Positions 27,286 through 35,719 of a stretch of DNA of 64,000 bases are shown piece after piece; within the stretch, counting starts at the first letter, position 1; every line of letters starts with the position of its first letter. Below the pieces are notes generated by a model. That model worked only from the letters and a program-made list of their open reading frames with translations, was not told where the DNA came from and did not search any database. Position numbers and translations under genes: made by a program. Source of the stretch: an uncultured Oscillibacter sp. (GTDB taxonomy: Bacteria; Bacillota; Clostridia; Oscillospirales; Oscillospiraceae). The stretch is taken from NCBI GenBank assembly GCA_910584995.1, contig CAJUDW010000002.1, forward strand, positions 1 to 64,000, read 5' to 3'.

Positions 27286-27816
27286 ATGGACGATTTAAAC
27301 GCCCTTTTAGAACGCCTGCGGACCCAGCGGCCGGTGGAGTGGGATCAGCTGCCGGATTTTGCCCTGTACATGGATCAAATCCTCACCTACATGGACCGGC
27401 AGATTATCCGGTTCGACGAGGACGACGGTCTCACCGCCGCCATGGTGAACAACTACACAAAGAGCGGCCTGGTGCCCCGGGCAGAGGGAAAGAAGTACAG
27501 CCGGGAGCACGTGGCCTACCTTACCGCCATCTGCGTCCTAAAGAGGGTCATGTCCACCCGGGATATGGATCTCCTCATTAAGGAGGAGTTGCATGGGGAG
27601 CGGCCTGTGGAGGACGGCTACGCCGCCTTCTGCCGGAGCCTGGACAAAGCCCTGAACATCACCGCCGGGGAGATTGAGAGCCGGGGCCATGACGCGGATC
27701 TGGCGGACAACGCCATCCACTTTGCCCTGCTCAGCTATGCCGCCGGGGTTGCCAGCAGCCGCTGCGTCAGCCTCCTGCGCCAACAGAAAGAGAACAAAAA
27801 AGGGAAAAAGGAGTAA
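27286..27816 (+). CDS. DUF1836 domain protein, probable DNA-binding regulator
   Basis: A 176-residue protein of the DUF1836 type, found in Firmicutes and resembling MerR-like winged helices. The segment AAMVNNYTKSGLVPRAEGKKYSREHVAYLTAICVLKRVMSTRDM (about 50-92) fits a helix-turn-helix that places a wing after NYTKSGLV. No effector domain is recognised in the rest. ATG at 27286 follows AAAGGAG. It lies four bases before prmA and probably shares its mRNA. Function is inferred only from the fold. Confidence 0.8.
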   Translation: MDDLNALLERLRTQRPVEWDQLPDFALYMDQILTYMDRQIIRFDEDDGLTAAMVNNYTKSGLVPRAEGKKYSREHVAYLTAICVLKRVMSTRDMDLLIKEELHGERPVEDGYAAFCRSLDKALNITAGEIESRGHDADLADNAIHFALLSYAAGVASSRCVSLLRQQKENKKGKKE

Positions 27817-27820
27817 GGCT

Positions 27821-28783
27821 ATGAACTGGCTGGAACTGCATATTGACACAAACCACCAGGGCCTGGAGCCGGTGGAGGCCATGCTCTCCGCCCTGGGTAT
27901 TGACGGGATTTCCATTGAGGATGAAACGGAATTCCGGGACTTTCTGGAGGACAACCGGCAGTATTGGGACTATGTGGACGAGGAACTGGAACAGCGGATG
28001 CGGGGCCGTTCCCGGATTACCTTCTATCTCCCCGCCGGGGAGGATGGCTTCGCCAAAATGGGCGAGGCCCGGATTGCTTTGGAGCAGCTGCGTGGGGAGC
28101 GGACAGATTGCGGTTCCCTTCTGATGACCCTAAACAACGTGCAGGACGGGGACTGGGAAAACAGCTGGAAACAGTATTACAAGCCCATGGAGATCGGAGA
28201 ACGCCTGCTGGTGATCCCCCAGTGGGAAGCGGAGGGGACAGACCCCTGCGGCCGCGTATCCCTCCTGCTGGATCCAGGCCTGACTTTCGGCACCGGCGGC
28301 CACGTCACTACGAGGATGTGCCTGACCGCCCTGGAAAAGGCCGTGGAGGGCGGCGAGCGGGTTTTGGATCTGGGCTGCGGCAGCGGGATTTTGTCCATTG
28401 CCGCTCTCAAGCTGGGGGCCTCCTCTGCCAAGGCGGTGGACATCGATCCCATGTGCCTGAACGTGGCCTATGACAATGCCGCATTGAACGGCATCGGCCG
28501 GGAATCGCTGGAGGTGGAAATCGGCAACGTTTTGTCGGATGAGGATCTGCGGGCGTCCCTGGGGAGCGGGTACGATCTGATTCTGGCCAATATTGTGGCG
28601 GACGTGATTCTGGGCCTGGCCCCCTTGATCCGGGGCTTTCTGCGGCCCGGCGGCGTGTTCCTCTGCTCTGGCATTATCGAAGGCCGGACAGAGGAGGTAT
28701 GCCGGGGCCTCGCAGCGGCGGGCCTGGATATCCGGGAGACCTACAGCGACGGCGGCTGGTACGCCTACCTTTGCCGCCTCTGA
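27821..28783 (+). CDS. prmA: Ribosomal protein L11 methyltransferase
   Basis: SAM-dependent methylation of ribosomal protein L11. The 320-residue protein has the N-terminal ferredoxin-like part (MNWLELHIDTNHQGLEPVEAMLSALGIDG), the linker ENSWKQYYKPMEIGERLLVIP, DPGLTFGTGGHVTTRMCL, and the SAM-binding motif VLDLGCGSGILSIAALKLGA with ILANIVADVI. Start ATG follows AAGGAG, which lies at the end of the DUF1836 gene. Confidence 0.95.
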   Translation: MNWLELHIDTNHQGLEPVEAMLSALGIDGISIEDETEFRDFLEDNRQYWDYVDEELEQRMRGRSRITFYLPAGEDGFAKMGEARIALEQLRGERTDCGSLLMTLNNVQDGDWENSWKQYYKPMEIGERLLVIPQWEAEGTDPCGRVSLLLDPGLTFGTGGHVTTRMCLTALEKAVEGGERVLDLGCGSGILSIAALKLGASSAKAVDIDPMCLNVAYDNAALNGIGRESLEVEIGNVLSDEDLRASLGSGYDLILANIVADVILGLAPLIRGFLRPGGVFLCSGIIEGRTEEVCRGLAAAGLDIRETYSDGGWYAYLCRL

Positions 28784-28804
28784 CAGGGAAAGTGATACGG
28801 AGTG

Positions 28805-29488
28805 ATGAAGCATCTGAAACGTATTTTGAGAATCTTAGTTCTCGGTATCTGCCTGGGGCTTTTCCTGGGCTTTCTCCGGTCAAAACTCCAGATTGAGTCC
28901 GGTGTTTTCATGACGTGGTACTGGATTACCGCCGGGGTTATCCTGATCGGCTTGGTGCTGTTCAACACGGTGTACATAGGCCGATACGTAAAAAAAATGC
29001 AGGAGGCAGCAGTCCTCCTGGAGGCCGGGGAGCCCAAGGCCTACATCAAGGCGGTGGAGAAGCTGCGGGGGCAGGCCCGGGGCCGGTTTTTGAAAAACCT
29101 TTTCCAGCTGAACCTCTCCGCCGGATACTGCGATTTGAAGCAGTACGCCAAGGCGATCTCCATCCTGGAGCCGCTGTCCCCCGCACATCTGCGGGGCGAT
29201 ATGCGGGTGGTACACCGCCTGAACCTCTGCATCTGCTATTTCTACAGCGGGCAGGCCTCCAAAGCCATGCAGCTGTATGAGGCCAGCGAAGCCGTCTTTC
29301 TCCCCTACCGGGATCGCCAGCCCTATGGCGGGAACCTTGCGGTGCTGGACATGCTGGCGGCCCTGGAGCGGAGGGAATACGCGGCCGCCGGGGCCATGCT
29401 GGCGGAGGCCAGGGAGAAGTGGGATTCTCCCCGTCTGGCGGAGGATTACGCCTACATTGAAGAATGCCTAGAGGAGGCGGGCCGCTGA
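28805..29488 (+). CDS. Membrane-anchored TPR-like protein of unknown function
   Basis: I do not recognise a named family. The 227-residue protein has two membrane helices (about 8-25 and 38-58), then a cytoplasmic or periplasmic helical part with TPR-like periodicity (AGYCDLKQYAKAISILEPLSP; LCICYFYSGQASKAMQLYEAS; LAALERREYAAAGAMLAEAREKW). GTG at 28802 directly precedes this ATG and could also start it. It follows prmA by about 20 bases and probably shares its mRNA. A scaffolding role is a guess. Confidence 0.75.
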   Translation: MKHLKRILRILVLGICLGLFLGFLRSKLQIESGVFMTWYWITAGVILIGLVLFNTVYIGRYVKKMQEAAVLLEAGEPKAYIKAVEKLRGQARGRFLKNLFQLNLSAGYCDLKQYAKAISILEPLSPAHLRGDMRVVHRLNLCICYFYSGQASKAMQLYEASEAVFLPYRDRQPYGGNLAVLDMLAALERREYAAAGAMLAEAREKWDSPRLAEDYAYIEECLEEAGR

Positions 29489-29539
29489 TGCCCACCTGCG
29501 GGACAGACACAAACGCCCTCCTGGCCTCCCCTGCTTACA

Positions 29540-29583
29540 GCCCCGCAGAGACGCATGTACGCGTCTCTGCGGGGCCTCCTTTT
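29540..29583 (+). terminator. Terminator of the prmA unit
   Basis: Stem GCCCCGCAGAGACGC / GCGTCTCTGCGGGGC with loop ATGTAC, then CTCCTTTT. Confidence 0.88.
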
Positions 29584-29679
29584 CCACAGCGTTTTTCCTT
29601 TTTTGCCCTTCGACAGATTCCACCCGATTTTTTTTCCAATCCCCTGTACAATGGGATGCAATACAAAGGAGGCGGTTTC

Positions 29680-30504
29680 ATGGAGGTCATGGAAGAGCGA
29701 AGAGTTCTGCGTTTGCCCCTGTCGGATATCCGGCCCAACCCCGCCCAGCCCCGGCGGGTTTTTGAAGAAAATGCCCTGCGGGATCTGGCGTCGTCCATCC
29801 GGCGGCACGGCGTCCTACAGCCCCTGACGGTCCGGCGGCAGCCCGGCGGCTGGGAGCTGGTGGCCGGGGAGCGTCGGCTCCGGGCGGCGCGGCTGGCGGG
29901 GCTGGAGACAGTGCCCTGCATTGAGGCGAAGATCGGCGATCAGGATTCGGCCCTGCTGGCCCTGGTAGAAAATCTCCAGCGGGAGGATCTCCACTACTTT
30001 GAGGAGGCGGAGGCTATCGCCGCTTACATACGGGAATCCGGTGTCACCCAGGAGGAGGCGGCGGCCCAGCTGGGACGTTCCCCCTCCGCCGTGGCCAACA
30101 AGCTGCGGCTTCTGCGGCTCTCCCCTGCCTGCCGGGAGATCCTCTCCGAAGGCGGGCTGACAGAGCGGCATGCCCGGGCCATCCTCCGGCTGGAGGACGA
30201 CGAAGAGCGGCTGCGGGCCATCCGGGCCGTCATCCGGAAGGGGATGAACGTGGCCCAGACGGAGCAGTACATCGAAAAGCGGCTGGAGGATCTGGAATCC
30301 ACGCCGCCTGCCGGACGGCGGACGTTTATCGTCAAGGACGTGCGCCTGTTCCTCAACAGCCTGGATCGGGGCCTGAAGCTTATCCGCGACGCAGGCATCG
30401 ACGCCGACTGCGGCCGTGTGGACACTGAGGATGACATCCTTCTTACCATCCGGATCCCCAAATATATGGGTAAACATGGAAATCACTCCGCTTCTGCGCA
30501 GTAA
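29680..30504 (+). CDS. noc: Nucleoid occlusion protein Noc (ParB/Spo0J family)
   Basis: ParB-family CTP-type clamp that keeps the division septum off the nucleoid. The 274-residue protein has the ParB N-domain (PLSDIRPNPAQPRRVF; GVLQPLTVRR; LVAGERRLRAARLAG; LVENLQREDLHYFEEA), the HTH segment TQEEAAAQLGRSPSAVANKLRLL, and the C-terminal KDVRLFLNSLDRGLKLIRDAGIDAD typical of Noc rather than of Spo0J. ATG at 29680 follows AAAGGAGG. A second ParB gene, next to soj, lies at 46450, so this is the Noc paralogue. It is not beside rsmG, its usual neighbour. Confidence 0.85.
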   Translation: MEVMEERRVLRLPLSDIRPNPAQPRRVFEENALRDLASSIRRHGVLQPLTVRRQPGGWELVAGERRLRAARLAGLETVPCIEAKIGDQDSALLALVENLQREDLHYFEEAEAIAAYIRESGVTQEEAAAQLGRSPSAVANKLRLLRLSPACREILSEGGLTERHARAILRLEDDEERLRAIRAVIRKGMNVAQTEQYIEKRLEDLESTPPAGRRTFIVKDVRLFLNSLDRGLKLIRDAGIDADCGRVDTEDDILLTIRIPKYMGKHGNHSASAQ

Positions 30505-30627
30505 ATTTCCCCGTTGTTACTGGATTGTAATCACTTTTTTTGAAAAACTGTGGTAGAATAGGCGAAAAGCGGACCGAATCCGGGGCCGTTGGTTTTCGAT
30601 ATTGATGTAACAACAGGAGGGGCTTCA

Positions 30628-32457
30628 ATGAAAGATACCGTCAACGAAGCCGCTGCGCAAAAAGCTGCCGGGGGATCCCGGCTGAAAGATGGCGGCGGTC
30701 ATGGGGCGCTGATTGCCCTGGGTGTTACCGGCGGACTGCTGGCCGCGCTGGCGGCAGGCTATGTGGCGCTCTGCGCCTATGCCAGCCAAGGCTCTACCAT
30801 ATGGAAAAACACCTATATTCTGGGCCAGGACGTAGGCGGACTGACTGCGGAGCAGGCGGCGGAGACCGTAAGGGCCGCCCTGCCGGATCTGGAAATCGGC
30901 CTCTACCTCTACGACAGCGCCTTGGACTTCCCTCCGGAGCACGGAGAAACACCGGATGCCAGTATCCCCCTGGCGGATTTGGGGGCGGATATCAATGTGG
31001 ACGCCCTTGTGGCAGGGGCCTCTGCGGCCTCGAAAGAAGGCTCCTTCCTCACCTCCGGGGTGCGTTTCCTGGCCGCTTCCGGCACAAGTACCTATTACGG
31101 CGGAGGGCCGCAGGATATTACCGTCAACTCCAGCCAGGCCGCAGAAGTGGCGGAGGACGTTGCCGCTGAAATCTCCTGGGAAAAACAGGACACCACCTAT
31201 ACAACCGGGGAGGACACCCTTTCCGTCACTATGGCCCTGGATGGCCGCACCGTGGACGCCCAGGCCCTGCAAACCGGGTTAGAGCGGGGCTATTGGGACG
31301 GGGATCTGACGATGAATGTCCCTTACACTGTGGAAGCCGGGGCGCAGATGACCGCCCAGGAAATCCATGACGCCATCGCCGGCGAGATGAAAAATGCCGG
31401 TTATGACGCGGAAACCGACACCATCACCCCCGAACAGCTGGGGGCGGATTTCGATGTGGCGGACGCCCAGAGCAGGATGGATGCCGCCGCCCCTGGGGAG
31501 ACTGTTACCATTCCCGCCGCCATCGAATACCCCACCGTCACCGCCGAGGAGTTAAAAGCCGTCCTCTTCCGGGATGTGCTGGGCGAAGCCACCACCCATG
31601 TGAGCGGCACCGGCTTCCGTGTTACCAACGTGAAGCTGTCGTCAGAGGCCTTCAACAACACCATTATGAACACCGGCGACGTGTTCTCCTATAACGAGAC
31701 TGTTGGCAAGCGGACCGAAGCCAAGGGCTACGGCCCCGCCTCCGCCTATATCCAGGGGGAGACTGTGGACGTAATCGGCGGCGGTGTTTGCCAGCCCTCC
31801 TCCACCCTGTACTTAGCATGCCTGCTGGCAAACCTAGAAATTACGGAGCGGTACGCCCACCGCTTTGTGCCCAGCTATATCCCCAAGGGCATGGACGCCA
31901 CCGTCTCCTGGGGCGGGCCGGATTACAAGTTCACCAACAACACTGATTATCCCATCAAGATCTCCGCTATCTTCAAGAACAACAATCTGACCGTCCGGAT
32001 TCTGGGCACAAAAACCGACGATATTACCGTAAAAATGACCTATGAGCAGCTGTCCTCCACTCCCTTTGAGACCGTGTACGAGGATGATCCCACCCTCGCA
32101 CCCGGGGAGGAGACAGTGAAGACCACGCCCTACACCGGCTACCGGGTCCGGACCTACCGGAACCTTTATGACGGGACCGGCAAGCTGATTTCCAGTAGCT
32201 ACGAGGCCACCAGCGACTACAAGTCCCGGAACAAGGTCATTCTCCGGGGGCCCTCCGCCGCCGCAGACGCGCCTGTGACGGATTTCCCCATTGTCCTGCC
32301 GTCGGATCCTCAGGACACGTCCCAGGAAAACTCCCCGGCGCCGCCCCAGACCGACTGGCCGGAGTTCCTGCCGCCGGATCCCGCCCCACTGAATCCCGGT
32401 GAAACCAACTCCTCCGGGGATCCCTCCTATGTCGTCCTTCCTGAGACGCTGGGGTAA
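30628..32457 (+). CDS. VanW-family cell-envelope protein
   Basis: A 609-residue secreted or membrane-anchored protein. It has a short cytoplasmic N-terminus, one membrane helix (about 25-48), two copies of a putative peptidoglycan-binding domain (about 65-190 and 195-300), and a VanW domain (FNNTIMNTGDVFSYNETVGKRTEAKGYGPASAYIQGETVDVIGGGVCQPSSTLY). A G5-like/YRVRTYR segment and a proline-rich tail follow. ATG at 30628 lies after AGGAGGGG. VanW proteins occur in glycopeptide-resistance clusters but also widely elsewhere; no van genes are near, so a general wall role is likely. Confidence 0.87.
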   Translation: MKDTVNEAAAQKAAGGSRLKDGGGHGALIALGVTGGLLAALAAGYVALCAYASQGSTIWKNTYILGQDVGGLTAEQAAETVRAALPDLEIGLYLYDSALDFPPEHGETPDASIPLADLGADINVDALVAGASAASKEGSFLTSGVRFLAASGTSTYYGGGPQDITVNSSQAAEVAEDVAAEISWEKQDTTYTTGEDTLSVTMALDGRTVDAQALQTGLERGYWDGDLTMNVPYTVEAGAQMTAQEIHDAIAGEMKNAGYDAETDTITPEQLGADFDVADAQSRMDAAAPGETVTIPAAIEYPTVTAEELKAVLFRDVLGEATTHVSGTGFRVTNVKLSSEAFNNTIMNTGDVFSYNETVGKRTEAKGYGPASAYIQGETVDVIGGGVCQPSSTLYLACLLANLEITERYAHRFVPSYIPKGMDATVSWGGPDYKFTNNTDYPIKISAIFKNNNLTVRILGTKTDDITVKMTYEQLSSTPFETVYEDDPTLAPGEETVKTTPYTGYRVRTYRNLYDGTGKLISSSYEATSDYKSRNKVILRGPSAAADAPVTDFPIVLPSDPQDTSQENSPAPPQTDWPEFLPPDPAPLNPGETNSSGDPSYVVLPETLG

Positions 32458-32946
32458 TGTGCGTTTTTTGAAACAGCTTTTTGTCGGTACGGGAATGCCA
32501 CAAAAGCGGAAAAACCTACTTCTATTTGACATTTTTCAAACAAGGCCTAAGGGGACAGCGGTTTATGCCTGCTGTCCCCTTGGTTTATTGCAATTCCCTG
32601 CCGGCCAGCCGGGAATGAATTGCATCAGCTGCGATCCAGCCTTTATCCCCTGCCCCTCTATTGCCGCTGTCTCCTCCGGCATGGGGCGATGGCTGATGTT
32701 ATCCCGGTTGGATCGGACAGCCCTGCCTAAAACAGGAGAAAACAGCGGCATACCGGCGGCAGGAGGAGCACAGCCTATCTGCATTTTCGCATAGCATCAT
32801 CCTTCCACAGCGGGCCTGTTGGGAAAACAGCAAAATCCCCGGCGGATTTCCCGCCGGGGCGTTTACCTGTTTTTAAACCGGGCCTATCCCTGCCGCCCTC
32901 CTCCGCAGTGTTCAGGCAAAACAGGCGAAACACGCCGGTTTCCCGG
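32458..32946. other. Spacer between convergent vanW and dnaC-like genes
   Basis: No gene supported. It contains a terminator for the VanW gene at 32549-32587 (AAGGGGACAGC/GCTGTCCCCTT then GGTTTATT) and one for the leftward unit at 32832-32859 (CCCCGGCGG/CCGCCGGGG, TTTT on the minus strand). I see nothing else in the 240 bases between. Confidence 0.75.
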
Positions 32947-33936
32947 CTATTCCTGCTCCTTTTTCAACTTCCGGATATCCTCCCCGAAGAAGGGAAGGAT
33001 CTGATATTCCCCCTCCAGGCGGGAGGCAATCTGGGGGGAGTACCGCCGTCCCAACTCCTCCAGCCGGAGGTTTGTGCTGAGGATGGTGGCTCGCCGCTCC
33101 AGGAGCCGTCCGTTGATGATCTGGTACAAGGCGCTTTGGACAAAGGCCGTGGTCATCTCCGTGCCCAGGTCGTCCAGGATTAGCAGATCGCACCGGAGGA
33201 TCCGTCCCACATCGGAGTCCTCCCCTTCCTCCCGGCCAAACTTTTTCGCCTCAAAACTCTCAAAAATGTGTCCGGCGGTGTCATACACCACAGACCAGCC
33301 CTCTCCGCTGACCTCCCGGGCGATGGCGGCGGAGAGGAAGGTCTTGCCCAGGCCCGGATCCCCGGTCAGCAGCAGGCTCCCGCTTTCGGGGCCGAACTGC
33401 CCGGCATACCGCCTGCACGTCCGGTACACCCAGTCCATATTCTCCCGGGCGGAGATTCCCAAAGCCGGGTCGCACTCCTCTGAATACCAGTCCAGAGAAA
33501 AGGTTTCAAAACTCTGGCCCCGCAGATCCAGCATCCGGGACAGTTCCCTCTGCTGCTCCCGGGCGTAATACTGCCGCAGGCAGCGGCACACCGCGCCGTT
33601 CCGGTAACCGGAATCCCCGCAGAGGGGGCAGGCGGGTTTTTCCTCCAGGCAGTCCTCCGGCAGGCCCATCTGCTCCAGCAGTTCCCGTTTCTCCTTTTGC
33701 AGGGACAGGTTCTCCGCCTTCAGCAGTTCCACCGCCGGGCGGGGGTCTGTGCCCCGGCGGAGGGCGGTGGCAATGATCCGGCTCATGGTTGCCCGCAACT
33801 CCCTGTCAATCTCCCGCAGGCGGGGCTGGCGGGCAAAAATTTTCTCCCGCCGCTCTTCCAAGCGCTCCTCCCGCTGCCGCCGGTCCTCCTGGAACCGCTG
33901 GAGGGCCCGCCGCATCACCTTGCCGTCCCAGCCCAT
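32947..33936 (-). CDS. DnaC/DnaI-like helicase loader ATPase
   Basis: AAA+ protein that loads the replicative helicase. The 329-residue chain has a charged helical N-terminus (5-95), a four-cysteine zinc knuckle (CPLCGDSGYRNGAVCRCLR, about 113-131), then an AAA+ domain with Walker A GDPGLGKT (near 194), Walker B CDLLILDDLG and sensor 1 ILSTNLRLEEL. The layout is that of DnaI. It follows the DnaD-domain gene by three bases, forming a replication-restart pair. Confidence 0.9.
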   Translation of the reverse strand: MGWDGKVMRRALQRFQEDRRQREERLEERREKIFARQPRLREIDRELRATMSRIIATALRRGTDPRPAVELLKAENLSLQKEKRELLEQMGLPEDCLEEKPACPLCGDSGYRNGAVCRCLRQYYAREQQRELSRMLDLRGQSFETFSLDWYSEECDPALGISARENMDWVYRTCRRYAGQFGPESGSLLLTGDPGLGKTFLSAAIAREVSGEGWSVVYDTAGHIFESFEAKKFGREEGEDSDVGRILRCDLLILDDLGTEMTTAFVQSALYQIINGRLLERRATILSTNLRLEELGRRYSPQIASRLEGEYQILPFFGEDIRKLKKEQE

Positions 33937-33939
33937 TGC

Positions 33940-34863
33940 TTACACCCCCCTGTCCCGCTGCTGGATGTACTTCTTCATCCAGGCGGTGTCCTGCTTTTCC
34001 TTCTCTGGCTCTTTGGCCTTCCGGGGCCTGTCTCCGGACTCCACCTCCGCGGGGGTATGGAGCCCCGCCTCGTGCCAGCGTTTCAGAATTCCGTTTAAGT
34101 ACGCCCACCGCAGTTCGTGGCACTTGAACACCGTCTTGTCATAGGCGATGGCCACGGTCTCCGGCGGGAAGCCCATATCCTGCCAGGCAGCCAAATATTT
34201 CTCCTCCGAGGCTGCCGGAGGCCTGTCCCCCAGCTGGAGTACCCGCATGTACTGGGGCAGCGCCTCCTGGCGCTGGGCGTACCGCTTTAAATATTCCGCC
34301 GCAGCCGCCTGGGTGTCGATGCCCATCCTGGCCCAAGCGTAGCCCTCCCGCTCGATCTGCTTCATACCCGGGCGGCGTCCCTCGCCGGACCGCCGCCGGA
34401 CCCGCTCCGCGCAGTGGCAGACCAGAAGGTAGATCACGTCGGCAGGGAGGCCCAGGTAGTCGATCAGCCCCAAAAGGATGCCGATATCCGGCGTAGCCAG
34501 CTTCTTCCCCAGTTTCCGTTCCACCTCGGCGGTCAGAAGGCGGAACTCCCCGCTCTTTTCCAGCCGCTCCGCAATCTCCGCCTGCCGGTACTCCGGCCGC
34601 TCGTCGGCAGGCTCCGGCGGCAGGCTCTCCGCTGCCGGGGCCACCAACCCCAGTTCCCGGAGCACCGCCTCCGCCGCTTCAATCCGGGATCGCTCCCACC
34701 GGAGTTCCCCCGCCAGGGATCGGGGCTGCACAGCGCCGTGGCGGCGAAGCAGGGCAAGATACAAAAGGGCCGCGTCGCCGTCTCCCCGCTCCAGAAGCCG
34801 CTTCACCGTCTGGGCGGTCAAGGTAACGCTCTCGTCTTCCGTGTGAATCAAAATACTGGCCAT
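33940..34863 (-). CDS. DnaD-domain replication initiation protein
   Basis: Primosome component of the DnaD/DnaB family. The 307-residue protein has an N-terminal winged helix (residues about 12-80) and a C-terminal DnaD-like domain (DnaB_2) with the conserved segment AYDKTVFKCHELRWAYLNGILKRWHEAGLHT. The start ATG follows GAGGGGAACC. It is the first gene of a two-gene leftward unit with the helicase loader. Whether it is DnaD or the DnaB-type initiator cannot be settled from sequence alone. Confidence 0.87.
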   Translation of the reverse strand: MASILIHTEDESVTLTAQTVKRLLERGDGDAALLYLALLRRHGAVQPRSLAGELRWERSRIEAAEAVLRELGLVAPAAESLPPEPADERPEYRQAEIAERLEKSGEFRLLTAEVERKLGKKLATPDIGILLGLIDYLGLPADVIYLLVCHCAERVRRRSGEGRRPGMKQIEREGYAWARMGIDTQAAAAEYLKRYAQRQEALPQYMRVLQLGDRPPAASEEKYLAAWQDMGFPPETVAIAYDKTVFKCHELRWAYLNGILKRWHEAGLHTPAEVESGDRPRKAKEPEKEKQDTAWMKKYIQQRDRGV

Positions 34864-35188
34864 GCCGGTTCCCCTCCCCTCCTCGTTCGTTCTCCCCTAT
34901 TTTACACGAATTTTCCCGGGAGGACAAGCCTTCCCAGGGAGAAATCTGCCTTCCGCCGGAAGCGGCCCCGGCGCCCTTTTGAAAAGCGGCGGAGCGGCTG
35001 GGCCGTTCCGCCCTCCTTTTCCCGTATCTTTTCTGCCTGCAGGAGGAAAAAAGGCCTTTTGTGAATTTTTTCAAAATCTCCCTTATTTTTTCTGGCGCTG
35101 GCGGATTTGGTATGGTATACTGTAGGCTGTAAAATTGTGTGGGGACCGTCCCACTGTCTATTTCTGTTGGAAAAAGGAGGAGTATTGC
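34864..35188 (+). other. Spacer between divergent dnaD and zapA with zapA promoter
   Basis: No gene seen. The right end has an extended -10 TGGTATACT (35113-35121) reading toward zapA and no good -35. A leftward promoter for dnaD must lie near 34880-34930 but I cannot place it. An incomplete match to Noc-binding sites (ATTTCCCGGGAAAT) occurs at 34908-34921 with several mismatches and is not called. Confidence 0.5.
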
Positions 35189-35719
35189 ATGGCAAACCGG
35201 GTGGTTGTGGATATTTGCGGAGAGGAGTACACCCTCATAGCGGAGGAATCCGCCGCCTATATGCAGCGTGTCGGCTCCTATGTGGGCGGTAAAATGCAGG
35301 AGGTTTTAAGCGGCGCACGGGTGGGCCGCACTGACGCTGCCGTGCTGACCGCCGTCAATATCGCGGACGAACTGTTCAAGGCCCAGACCTCTGCGGAACA
35401 GCTGCGGGGCCAGATCAAAAGCTACGTGGACGAAGCCGGGAAAGCCCAGCGGGAGGTCAGCGAGATGAAGCGGGAGGTGTTCCGCCTCCAGCAGAAGCTG
35501 GACCGCTTGCAGCGTCCGGCCCAGAAGCCCGCGCCAAAGCAGGATCGCCATCCCTCCCGGCCCGCGCCGCAGCCGGTTTCCCCGCCTGCCCCGCAGCCTG
35601 CGCCGGAAACCCTCCGGCAGGATGCGCCCCATCACGAAAACCCGGATTCTCCCCAGCCGGAAGAACAGCTGCCTAACCAGCAGAGCCTGCCTCTGCCTCC
35701 CGCGGATCAGGAGGCGTGA
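35189..35719 (+). CDS. zapA: Cell division protein ZapA with long proline/glutamine tail
   Basis: FtsZ-ring-associated protein. The first 110 residues are a normal ZapA: MANRVVVDICGEEYTLIAEESAAYMQRVGSYVGGKMQEV, DAAVLTAVNIADELF, then a coiled coil (65-105). The last 65 residues are a low-complexity tail rich in Pro, Gln and Glu, absent from Bacillus ZapA. ATG at 35189 follows AAAAAGGAGG. Its stop overlaps the start of the U32 peptidase gene (TGATG), the same neighbour order seen in many Clostridia. Confidence 0.9.
   Translation: MANRVVVDICGEEYTLIAEESAAYMQRVGSYVGGKMQEVLSGARVGRTDAAVLTAVNIADELFKAQTSAEQLRGQIKSYVDEAGKAQREVSEMKREVFRLQQKLDRLQRPAQKPAPKQDRHPSRPAPQPVSPPAPQPAPETLRQDAPHHENPDSPQPEEQLPNQQSLPLPPADQEA

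Noticed and set aside
34908..34921. Noc-binding-like sequence around TTTTCCCGGGA
   Set aside because: Several mismatches to ATTTCCCGGGAAAT and only one copy.
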